Positions 49,635 to 56,328 of a stretch of DNA of 64,000 nucleotides are shown here, piece by piece. The stretch is from an uncultured Bacteroidia bacterium (GTDB taxonomy: Bacteria; Bacteroidota; Bacteroidia; Bacteroidales; F082). The notes beneath the pieces were generated by a model. It was not told where the DNA came from and did no database searches. It worked only from the letters and a program-made list of their open reading frames with translations. The stretch is taken from contig CADCGK010000005.1 in the NCBI GenBank assembly GCA_902800965.1, positions 206,670 to 270,669 on the forward strand, read 5' to 3'. The translations under genes and the position numbers were made by a program. Each line of letters opens with the position of its first letter. The stretch's first letter is position 1.

Positions 49635-50144
49635 ATGAAAAGGTTTATTATAATTGTATTGTTGGTTGTTTCAACCATTGGAGGCGTGTTTGCTCAATCT
49701 CTTGTCGGGAAGTGGGACATGGATGTCTCTGCCTTAAAATCAACAGGTCTGACAAGCTTTACGACAGAGTTTGTTCAGTCAGGGATTGTAAAAATGACGG
49801 TGGTATATACTTTTACGGAAAGTGGTATTTCCATGGAGTTTCCTATAGTTATGAATGGGAAATATGAGGTTGCAGGAAAAGCATTGAACAGGGAGATCAT
49901 TCCAGAATCCATTAAGGGATCGTGGGATCTCATCTGTCCAACGTGTGACAAAAACCGATTACAAGAGGCACGCAAGGCAGCGGGCTCTAATATGGATCAA
50001 GTTTTGAAGGAAGTGATAAAAACTGTAAAGTCGGAGTTTACTTCTCGTGGCATGTATCAGCAAATCCTTCAACTTAACGAAAGCACTCTAGTGATACAAG
50101 TACCTGGAGGAAGTTTGGAGGTGTATCATAGAATTACAGAATAA
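49635..50144 (+). CDS. Exported lipocalin-like protein
   Basis: 169 residues. Signal peptide MKRFIIIVLLVVSTIGGVFA then SLVGKWDMDVSALKSTGL, a GxW start typical of lipocalin-like calycins, beta strands (VYTFTESGISMEFPIVMNG) and a final strand STLVIQVPGGSLEVYHR. A central CPTC motif could form a disulfide. It lies 11 bp downstream of the MORN-like gene. No ligand can be inferred. Confidence 0.75.
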   Translation: MKRFIIIVLLVVSTIGGVFAQSLVGKWDMDVSALKSTGLTSFTTEFVQSGIVKMTVVYTFTESGISMEFPIVMNGKYEVAGKALNREIIPESIKGSWDLICPTCDKNRLQEARKAAGSNMDQVLKEVIKTVKSEFTSRGMYQQILQLNESTLVIQVPGGSLEVYHRITE

Positions 50145-50174
50145 ACCATTCTTAACAAGTTCAATAACTATTTT

Positions 50175-50201
50175 AGTTGGTCCCGACACGATTATAGGGA
50201 T
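50175..50201 (+). promoter_or_regulatory. Conserved leader box, copy 4 (variant)
   Basis: AGTTGGT, CCCGACACGAT, AGGGAT; 33 nt from first base to the ATG at 50208. A few bases differ from copies 1-3 but the spacing is unchanged. Confidence 0.75.
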
Positions 50202-50207
50202 ATAATA

Positions 50208-51440
50208 ATGAAAAAAAAAGCTTTGATTATGATTGCCATTATTACGATGGCATTAGTATCTTGTGGTGGTAACGGAAAAAAAGGCTCAATTAAACCAATT
50301 TCAGAGAAAATCACTGGTCCTTTGGGGGCATACTTTGAAGTGGTTTCAAAGGACTATGTGCCAACCGACAGAGGAAACGTTAGTATTGAACTGAGACGTG
50401 TTCAAACTGGATTCCCCGAACCATGGAATTCAAGCATGAAGGTGGGTTATTCAGACGGTTGTTTTGAGCCGCTTTTCACCGCAGAGTTCCAAGATGAAAA
50501 CGGGAATACGTTGTCAAAAGACAAGACAGACATCGTATGGGACAAAGACGAACTTGTGTCTCTTGCTGCTTTGCTAGTTGACGAATCTTGCACTATAGGT
50601 TTCGAAATGAATAATGAGAAAGCAAGTCGGGTGAAACTAAGCAGCACTTTTGAGGTCCATGAATCATCGCCATCATCAGTTTTGAATGAAGATGACTTTG
50701 GAAAAACAGTTCATCATTTTGTTGGCAAAGTGGCAGGCTCTAACGTCCACTTGTCGATGAACATTGATGGCTCATCGGTTCTAGGCCGCTACTATTACGA
50801 TTCGCAAAGAAAGAAAGGCAACAAATCGTCTATGAAGTTTTTCGGTGAAAAGGATGACGACAGCCTGGAATTGACAGAATTCTTTACTGACCATCCCACC
50901 GGGCAGTTTGAAGGCGATTGGAGGGAGGGGGTGTATAAAGGCACTTTTACACGTGCAAAAGACGGCAAAACCTTTGACTTTGAGTTAGTGGAAACAGATG
51001 GAGGGGAAGAGTTTTTCACGGAGGAGGAATTGGCTTTCGAAATACCCGATTTTGAAGTTGATATAAATTTGGATTTTGGCTTTTCCGATTCGGGCTCTAC
51101 TGATTGGGACGAGGTGTTGGACGAATATGAAAAATTCGTGAATAGCTATGTTTCCTTCGTCAACAAGGCATCAAATGGCAATGTAACGGCACTCGCGGAA
51201 TATGCAGAGATGTTGGAGAAAGCCGAAGAATTCTCGTCAAAATTGGACTCTGCAAAAGGCGATATGTCAACAGCTCAGATGAACCGTTTGCTCAAATTGG
51301 AGAACAAAATGGCAAGCGTCGCAACCAAAGCCGCTGGGTTGATGAACAAGATGGATGACCTTGATTTGGATGATCTCCTGAACGATGCGACAAATGGCTT
51401 GTTTGGCGACGATGATGATGACGATTGGGATGCCGATTGA
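50208..51440 (+). CDS. Lipoprotein with C-terminal DUF6591-like domain
   Basis: 410 residues. Lipoprotein signal MKKKALIMIAIITMALVSCG, an N-terminal beta domain (about 25-150), a central region (LSMNIDGSSVLGRYYYD, FEGDWREGVYKGTFTRAKDG) resembling small beta-barrel stress lipoproteins, and a helical C-terminal domain (about 300-395) homologous to the whole mature protein of 45488-45838. It ends in an Asp run. The circuit B operon thus begins and ends with the same domain. Confidence 0.8.
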   Translation: MKKKALIMIAIITMALVSCGGNGKKGSIKPISEKITGPLGAYFEVVSKDYVPTDRGNVSIELRRVQTGFPEPWNSSMKVGYSDGCFEPLFTAEFQDENGNTLSKDKTDIVWDKDELVSLAALLVDESCTIGFEMNNEKASRVKLSSTFEVHESSPSSVLNEDDFGKTVHHFVGKVAGSNVHLSMNIDGSSVLGRYYYDSQRKKGNKSSMKFFGEKDDDSLELTEFFTDHPTGQFEGDWREGVYKGTFTRAKDGKTFDFELVETDGGEEFFTEEELAFEIPDFEVDINLDFGFSDSGSTDWDEVLDEYEKFVNSYVSFVNKASNGNVTALAEYAEMLEKAEEFSSKLDSAKGDMSTAQMNRLLKLENKMASVATKAAGLMNKMDDLDLDDLLNDATNGLFGDDDDDDWDAD

Positions 51441-51536
51441 AGCAATATAGATGACTTGTTGTTGGTAATGGCCATGTATTTGTGGAATTGATTGGCTCGT
51501 TTTTTGCATTTAACAAATCTTTGTCAATACAAAACT

Positions 51537-51684
51537 ATGAAAAAGAAACACCTTTACTTGTTGGCTGGCATTTGCTTGGCCATCGGTTTCGGCCCGTAGT
51601 GCGGACTACGAGATCGTCAATATCTATGGTCGCAAATACATCATCTTCAGCTCCGGTGGCGACATCGAGGTGCTGAATTATTAA
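51537..51684 (+). pseudogene. Broken copy of the small exported gene at 33832-34089
   Basis: An ATG at 51537 opens MKKKHLYLLAGICLAIGFGP and runs into TAG. One base over, the frame continues SADYEIVNIYGRKYIIFSSG, then GDIEVLNY and a stop, which matches the end of the 33832 protein almost exactly. About 40 codons between signal and C-terminus are missing and the frame is shifted, so the gene is inactivated unless the read is faulty. It lies after the circuit B operon, as its intact paralogue lies after the circuit A operon. Confidence 0.8.
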
Positions 51685-51723
51685 AAGTTTTTATTATTTT
51701 TGCAGAAACTAACCTGCAAAACT

Positions 51724-52953
51724 ATGAAAACTTTACGCTTTCTCTTCATCGGCACCATGGCGGTGCTGCTGAGTTGCTTCGCCTCTTCCTGTAAGAAAGG
51801 GGGACATCCCGACAACTTTCCAGAAGGCTGCCCTAACTTTACCAAACATGCATACGCTGGCGACCTCGTCGATGCGATGGCACCAGGTATCTATGAATTC
51901 AAACTCAGCGAGACCTTCGGTCATACCGCCGTGCTGGCCAAAAGCACCGACGGCGGCGTGTTCTGGCTGAAGGATATCGAGTATATCGATCCCGACCATA
52001 CCAACATCATAGGGTCTGCCATCTACTTCGGCTTCTATGCCACCGATAACAAGACCTCGTCATTCAGCCTCTTTGGCGAGAAGACCAGCGATGGAAAGAT
52101 TCAATACTATGACCAGAACGAATTCGTCGATCGCACGGCAATGTACAAGGGTATCACCCTGGCAGCTGGAGAGGGAGACGATCCACCTTACAATTTTGCT
52201 CTCAAAGCCTCTGAAGGTGTCCTCAACACGGTGATGGTGATGAGTCGCAGGGCTTATAACTATGACACTTTCCTTGATGAATGGGGACAAGTTTACGATA
52301 CCACCATCTGCGGCATTCCGGTTACTCATTACAGCAACGAAGGTCACCACTTCTTTATAGATGAGCACTGGCAGTGCCTGTATTACGTCAACTATAACAT
52401 GCTTAACTCAGTGACCAACCATGTGGAGCATCAGTTGATGCATTACTATCCTGCGGGTACTTTCGAAGAGACCTACGCCAAGATTTATGAACTCTATGGT
52501 CCTTCACTGCCCAAACCGGAGTGGAATACCTGCATCAAGGGTTACCGCAAGCAGGCTGACGAATGGCTTACCGACGAATATCCGCGCTCACTGGACAACT
52601 GGATGAAGGTGTATCACGGACAAGGCACCATTCACGATATGGAGATTGGCCGTCGCTATACCTGGAGAGCTCATGACCATGTTTGCGGCATTACCGTGAA
52701 GATCGAGAACGTGCCTTTTGCCGATGCCATGGATTACGTGAATGAGGCGGCTGGTATCTGCAACGAGATCTATGAGAATGTTCATGATGCTACGCAAGGC
52801 GCGCTCCATTTCAAAGGAGAATACGACCCCGAGGACATCTCAGGCATCCAATTTGGTGACTCCTATTACCATCCTGGCTACGAGATCGACCTGAATAAAG
52901 AAGGTACGTTGGTCATTGACTTTGAAGTCATCAAGACTACTGTAGTAAAGTAA
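51724..52953 (+). CDS. Lipoprotein of unknown function
   Basis: 409 residues. Lipoprotein signal MKTLRFLFIGTMAVLLSCFA ending ASSC, from the ATG at 51724. The mature part has a beta-rich region with repeats of aromatic residues (GSAIYFGFYATDNKTSSFSL) and a C-terminal helical region (FADAMDYVNEAAGICNEIYE). A TATTTTTGC promoter element lies about 25 bp upstream, so it is not part of the circuit B operon. No family recognised. Confidence 0.78.
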   Translation: MKTLRFLFIGTMAVLLSCFASSCKKGGHPDNFPEGCPNFTKHAYAGDLVDAMAPGIYEFKLSETFGHTAVLAKSTDGGVFWLKDIEYIDPDHTNIIGSAIYFGFYATDNKTSSFSLFGEKTSDGKIQYYDQNEFVDRTAMYKGITLAAGEGDDPPYNFALKASEGVLNTVMVMSRRAYNYDTFLDEWGQVYDTTICGIPVTHYSNEGHHFFIDEHWQCLYYVNYNMLNSVTNHVEHQLMHYYPAGTFEETYAKIYELYGPSLPKPEWNTCIKGYRKQADEWLTDEYPRSLDNWMKVYHGQGTIHDMEIGRRYTWRAHDHVCGITVKIENVPFADAMDYVNEAAGICNEIYENVHDATQGALHFKGEYDPEDISGIQFGDSYYHPGYEIDLNKEGTLVIDFEVIKTTVVK

Positions 52954-52972
52954 TGGCCGCTCGCAATGACGG
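52951..52972. repeat. Half REP-like element
   Basis: GCTCGCAATGACGG is the complement of CCGTCATTGCGAGC, one arm of the dispersed CGTCATTGCGAG element. It covers the end of the lipoprotein gene. Confidence 0.55.
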
Positions 52973-52979
52973 TGGTTGC

Positions 52980-54170
52980 TTAACCCTTTACTGCGGCAGC
53001 AACCGCTTGGCCTAGATTGTATAACTTGTCCCAATCTTCCTCGCGGATGGGAGCGCCTTTCACCTCGACGCTTTCAGCCGCGAGGTTCCATTTGCCATCC
53101 TCGGCATATTTGGCGAGGGTCTTCACGCCACCACCGCTCCAGCTCATGCCGCCAAAAAGGGCATAGCACTTGTCCTTGGGCTTGAACTCGTTGATCTCAT
53201 GGACCAGCAGGGTCATGTTGGGGAACATGTTGGCGTAATGGGCACAGGCACCGAGAATCACTCCTTTATTTTTCCAAATGTCGCTCATGATGAAAGAGAC
53301 CTCGGTCTTAGCCACGTCATACACTTTCACCTCCTTGATGCCGGCTTCGGCAGCGCCACGGGCTACGATCTCGGCCATCCTGGCGGTGTTGCCGTGCATG
53401 GAACCATAGACGATGACCACACCTTCTTCCGATTCCTGTTTGCTCCATTGGGTGTACTTGCCGAGCACCCAAGCAAGGTCTGAACGCCATACCAAACCGT
53501 GCGATGGGGCGATCATCTTGATCTCCAAGGAGCTCAGTTTCTCGATGGCTTTCAAGGCCTGCATGGCTACCTTGCCGACGATGTTGGCGTAATAGCGGCG
53601 CATGTCGTCCTCATAGAAGGCGAGGTTGACCTGGTCGTCGAAGATGCCGCCGTTCAAGGCGCCAAAGCCGCCGAAAGCATCGTTGCTGAAGACGATCTTG
53701 CTGTGTTGCTCGTAGGTCACCATCGACTCGGGCCAGTGCACCATGGGCACCATGAAGAACTGCAGTGTATGGGTGCCGAGGCTTAACGTCTCGCCTTCGG
53801 CCACCACCTTCTTGTTTTCGATAGGGCCGTAGAAGGCTTCTAGCGGGGCGAAGGTCTTGGCGTTGCCTACCACCTGCACCTCGGGCCATTCTCTCATGAC
53901 AGCGGCTACGGTGCTGCTGTGGTCGGGCTCGTCGTGATTGATGATAAGGTAATCCACCTTGCGGCCTTGGAGCACCGACTTCACCTTAAAGAGGTATTCT
54001 TCCAGAAAAGTGGCTTCTACGGGGTCGATCAACGCTACCTGGGTATCCACGATGAGGTAGGAGTTGTAGGAGACGCCGTTGGGCAGCTCGATATGGTTTT
54101 CAAATAGGTCGGTGTGACGGTCGTTGACACCGACGTAATAGATGTTATCGGATAATTGGATTTGATTCAT
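52980..54170 (-). CDS. fprA: Flavodiiron protein (FprA-type O2/NO reductase)
   Basis: 396 residues from the ATG at 54170. Metallo-beta-lactamase-like domain with diiron ligands in HDEPDHSSTV, VHWPESMV, SNDAFGGFGA and PSHGLVW; C-terminal flavodoxin domain with FMN loop YGSMHGNTARMAE and GACAHYANMFP. It reduces O2 (or NO) with electrons from rubredoxin. It is the last gene of an operon with rubrerythrin, rubredoxin and a flavin reductase-rubredoxin fusion, a complete oxygen-scavenging chain. Confidence 0.93.
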   Translation of the reverse strand: MNQIQLSDNIYYVGVNDRHTDLFENHIELPNGVSYNSYLIVDTQVALIDPVEATFLEEYLFKVKSVLQGRKVDYLIINHDEPDHSSTVAAVMREWPEVQVVGNAKTFAPLEAFYGPIENKKVVAEGETLSLGTHTLQFFMVPMVHWPESMVTYEQHSKIVFSNDAFGGFGALNGGIFDDQVNLAFYEDDMRRYYANIVGKVAMQALKAIEKLSSLEIKMIAPSHGLVWRSDLAWVLGKYTQWSKQESEEGVVIVYGSMHGNTARMAEIVARGAAEAGIKEVKVYDVAKTEVSFIMSDIWKNKGVILGACAHYANMFPNMTLLVHEINEFKPKDKCYALFGGMSWSGGGVKTLAKYAEDGKWNLAAESVEVKGAPIREEDWDKLYNLGQAVAAAVKG

Positions 54171-54172
54171 GG

Positions 54173-54796
54173 TTAAATTATTTCTACAAAATCTTCCGCG
54201 CCGTGTTTGCATAACGGACAAACGAAGTCGTCGGGGAGGGAATCACCTTCATAAATGTAGCCGCAGACCTTGCATTCCCAGCGGCGTTTGCCATCCTTGG
54301 GCTTCTCGGCCTTGGGCTGAGGCTTGGGCTTGATGTTTTTCTGGTAATAGTCGTACGTCACCGAAGGCTTGTCGGACAGCACCTGGGCGTCGAGTACATC
54401 GGCGATGAACATGGTGTGGGTGCCGAAGTCGATGCTCTTGTTGACGCGGCATGCCAGATAGGCGTTGGTGTATTTCGGGATGTAGAGCACATGGTTGACG
54501 GCACGGTGTTCGGACTCGCAGTCGGCGAATTTGTTTACCTTACGGCCGCTTTGGAAACCAAAATGCTCAAAGACCTTCATCGGGGTCTCGGTGGTCAGCA
54601 TGGAGACGTTGAACACGCACGAGTCCTTGATGAGCTCGTGCGTGTAGTTGCCTTTGTTGACCGTGACAGCGATCTGCAAGGGGTTGCTGGTGACTTGGAT
54701 CACCGTGTTCACGATGCAGCCGTTGTCGATGTTGTCGTAATTCGTGGTCAGGACATAGAGTCCATAACCAATGTTGAACAAGGCCTTTGTATCCAT
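54173..54796 (-). CDS. Flavin reductase-rubredoxin fusion (high-molecular-weight rubredoxin)
   Basis: 207 residues. N-terminal flavin reductase-like FMN-binding domain (about 1-155: YGLYVLTTNYDN, GCIVNTVIQVTSNPLQIAVT) joined by a Lys/Pro-rich linker to a rubredoxin domain with WECKVCGYIYEG and FVCPLCKHGAEDF. It should pass electrons from NAD(P)H through FMN to the rubredoxin iron and on to the flavodiiron protein. The start codon overlaps the stop of the rubredoxin gene upstream and the stop lies 2 bp before fprA. Confidence 0.9.
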   Translation of the reverse strand: MDTKALFNIGYGLYVLTTNYDNIDNGCIVNTVIQVTSNPLQIAVTVNKGNYTHELIKDSCVFNVSMLTTETPMKVFEHFGFQSGRKVNKFADCESEHRAVNHVLYIPKYTNAYLACRVNKSIDFGTHTMFIADVLDAQVLSDKPSVTYDYYQKNIKPKPQPKAEKPKDGKRRWECKVCGYIYEGDSLPDDFVCPLCKHGAEDFVEII

Positions 54797-54957
54797 TATT
54801 CCATCACTGAGAAACTGTCCTTGCCGATGCCGCAGAGCGGGCAGCTCCAGCTGTCGGGAATGGCTTCAAAAGGAGTTCCAGGGGCGATGCCGCTATCCGG
54901 ATCGCCTTTTTCTGGGTCATAGATATAACCACAGACGTCACATACGTATTTTTTCAT
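54796..54957 (-). CDS. Rubredoxin
   Basis: 53 residues: [20 protein letters not shown], then [20 protein letters not shown]. Both CxxC pairs for the iron site and the conserved aromatic core are present, so it is a standard small rubredoxin carrying single electrons to rubrerythrin or the flavodiiron protein. It is short and easily missed. Overlaps the fusion gene by 1 bp. A run of GGGTTAA heptamers lies between it and rubrerythrin. Confidence 0.93.
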   Translation of the reverse strand: MKKYVCDVCGYIYDPEKGDPDSGIAPGTPFEAIPDSWSCPLCGIGKDSFSVME

Positions 54958-54992
54958 GGGTTAAGGGTTAAGGGTTAAAGGTTAAGGGTTAA
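54958..54992. repeat. GGGTTAA heptamer repeat between rubrerythrin and rubredoxin
   Basis: Five copies of the heptamer GGGTTAA (one variant), filling the whole intercistronic space and reaching the rubrerythrin stop codon. Confidence 0.85.
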
Positions 54993-55528
54993 TAGTTTTC
55001 AGCTTTGATTTGGAAGTATGACTGCGGATGATTGCACACTGGACAGATCTGTGGGGCTTTCTTGCCGATGACGATATGTCCGCAGTTAGAGCATTGCCAT
55101 ACCATGTCGCCCTCGCGTGAGAAGACGATGCCATCCTCGATGTTTTGCAGGAGTTTGAGGTAACGGGCTTCGTGTTCCTTTTCGATCTTGGCAACGAGTT
55201 CGAAGAGGACGGCGATCTTGGTGAAGCCTTCTTCGCGGGCGGTCTTCGCCATTCCTGCGTACATGTCGGTCCATTCATAGTTCTCGCCTGCGGCAGCGTC
55301 CTTCAAGTTGGTCTTGGTGTCAGGCACCTCGCCGTCGTGAAGCAGCTTGAACCAGATCTTTGCATGCTCTTGTTCGTTGCGGGCCGTCTCCTCAAAGAGG
55401 TCGGCAATTTGGTTGTAGCCTTCCTTGCGTGCCTTGGAGGCGTAATAGGTGTATTTGTTGCGGGCTTGTGACTCACCAGCAAAAGCAGCCATCAGGTTGG
55501 CTTCGGTTTTAGATCCTTTTAGTTCCAT
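54989..55528 (-). CDS. rbr: Rubrerythrin
   Basis: 179 residues. Diiron four-helix bundle with ExxR/ExxH motifs ([34 protein letters not shown] and [16 protein letters not shown]), then a C-terminal rubredoxin-like domain ([25 protein letters not shown]). It reduces hydrogen peroxide in anaerobes. First gene of the operon that continues into rubredoxin, the flavin reductase fusion and fprA. Confidence 0.94.
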   Translation of the reverse strand: MELKGSKTEANLMAAFAGESQARNKYTYYASKARKEGYNQIADLFEETARNEQEHAKIWFKLLHDGEVPDTKTNLKDAAAGENYEWTDMYAGMAKTAREEGFTKIAVLFELVAKIEKEHEARYLKLLQNIEDGIVFSREGDMVWQCSNCGHIVIGKKAPQICPVCNHPQSYFQIKAENY

Positions 55529-55605
55529 GTTTTGTAGTGTTTAGAAGGTTTGAATTGGAGGGTAAAAATACGTATTCTTTTTGATTTGGCAAAAAAATAA
55601 TGGCG

Positions 55606-55614
55606 TATCTTTGC
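55606..55614 (+). promoter_or_regulatory. Promoter of the exonuclease gene
   Basis: TATCTTTGC at 55606-55614, with TTTG at 55585-55588. Transcription from here would exclude any start upstream of about 55620, which fixes the GTG at 55635. Confidence 0.6.
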
Positions 55615-55634
55615 ATTTTCAAAAGAATAATAAG

Positions 55635-56222
55635 GTGACCGAGATAGTGGACCAGAACAGACCGCGAAGGCGGTGGAGGAGAAGGGAGCAGAAGCCAAAA
55701 GAGAAGCCAGTGTATCTCCCAGAGGGGCATCTTTCTGATTTTGCAGCCATCGATTTTGAGGCTGCCAATGCGGCTTTCACCAGCGCTTGCAGCATGGGCT
55801 TGGTCATCGTGCGTAACGACGAGATCGTGGAACGTTTCTACGGCCTGATGAAACCGGTGCCCAACCACTACGACTGGTACAATGTCAAGGTGCACGGCAT
55901 CAAGAAGAGCGATACTGAGAAAGCTCCTGTGTTTCCATACCTCTGGAACCAGGTGAAGGACAAGGTGGAAGGCCTGCCTTTCGTGGCGCATGGGATGCTT
56001 TTCGACCAGCATGTGTTGCGGGCTTTGCATGAGCTGTATAAGATCCCGTATCCCGACTACAAGTTCTACTGCACCCATGTCGGGTCTGAGACGTATGTCC
56101 CCGACTTGGAGAACCACAAGCTCCAAACCGTGGCGAAACACTTCGGCTATGAGATGAAAAACCATCACAACGCCCTCGACGATGCCGAGGCCTGCGCCGT
56201 CATTGCTATGAATATTTTTTGA
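55635..56222 (+). CDS. DEDDh 3'-5' exonuclease
   Basis: 195 residues from a GTG at 55635. It opens with an Arg-rich segment (PRRRWRRREQKPKEKP), then the DnaQ-like exonuclease: Exo I AAIDFEAANA (Asp, Glu), Exo II VAHGMLFDQHVL (Asp), Exo III HHNALDDAEACAVIA (His, Asp). Single-domain enzymes of this kind trim DNA or RNA 3' ends. No ATG fits the start. It is followed by a REP-like element. Confidence 0.87.
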   Translation: MTEIVDQNRPRRRWRRREQKPKEKPVYLPEGHLSDFAAIDFEAANAAFTSACSMGLVIVRNDEIVERFYGLMKPVPNHYDWYNVKVHGIKKSDTEKAPVFPYLWNQVKDKVEGLPFVAHGMLFDQHVLRALHELYKIPYPDYKFYCTHVGSETYVPDLENHKLQTVAKHFGYEMKNHHNALDDAEACAVIAMNIF

Positions 56223-56225
56223 TCC

Positions 56226-56256
56226 CCGTCTTTGCGAGCCAAGCGAAGCAATCCAT
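56226..56256. repeat. REP-like element after the exonuclease gene
   Basis: CCGTCTTTGCGAGCC...GAAGCAATCC, a copy of the dispersed element, placed between the exonuclease and nfnAB. Confidence 0.7.
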
Positions 56257-56328
56257 AAAAAAGATTAAAATTCTTTTCGGGTTAAAGAAAATAATCATTA
56301 CCTTTGGCCATCTTTAATTCATTGCACC

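Noticed and set aside
54958..54992. GGGTTAA repeat as a telomere-like or replication element
   Set aside because: Only five copies, lying inside an operon between two co-oriented genes.
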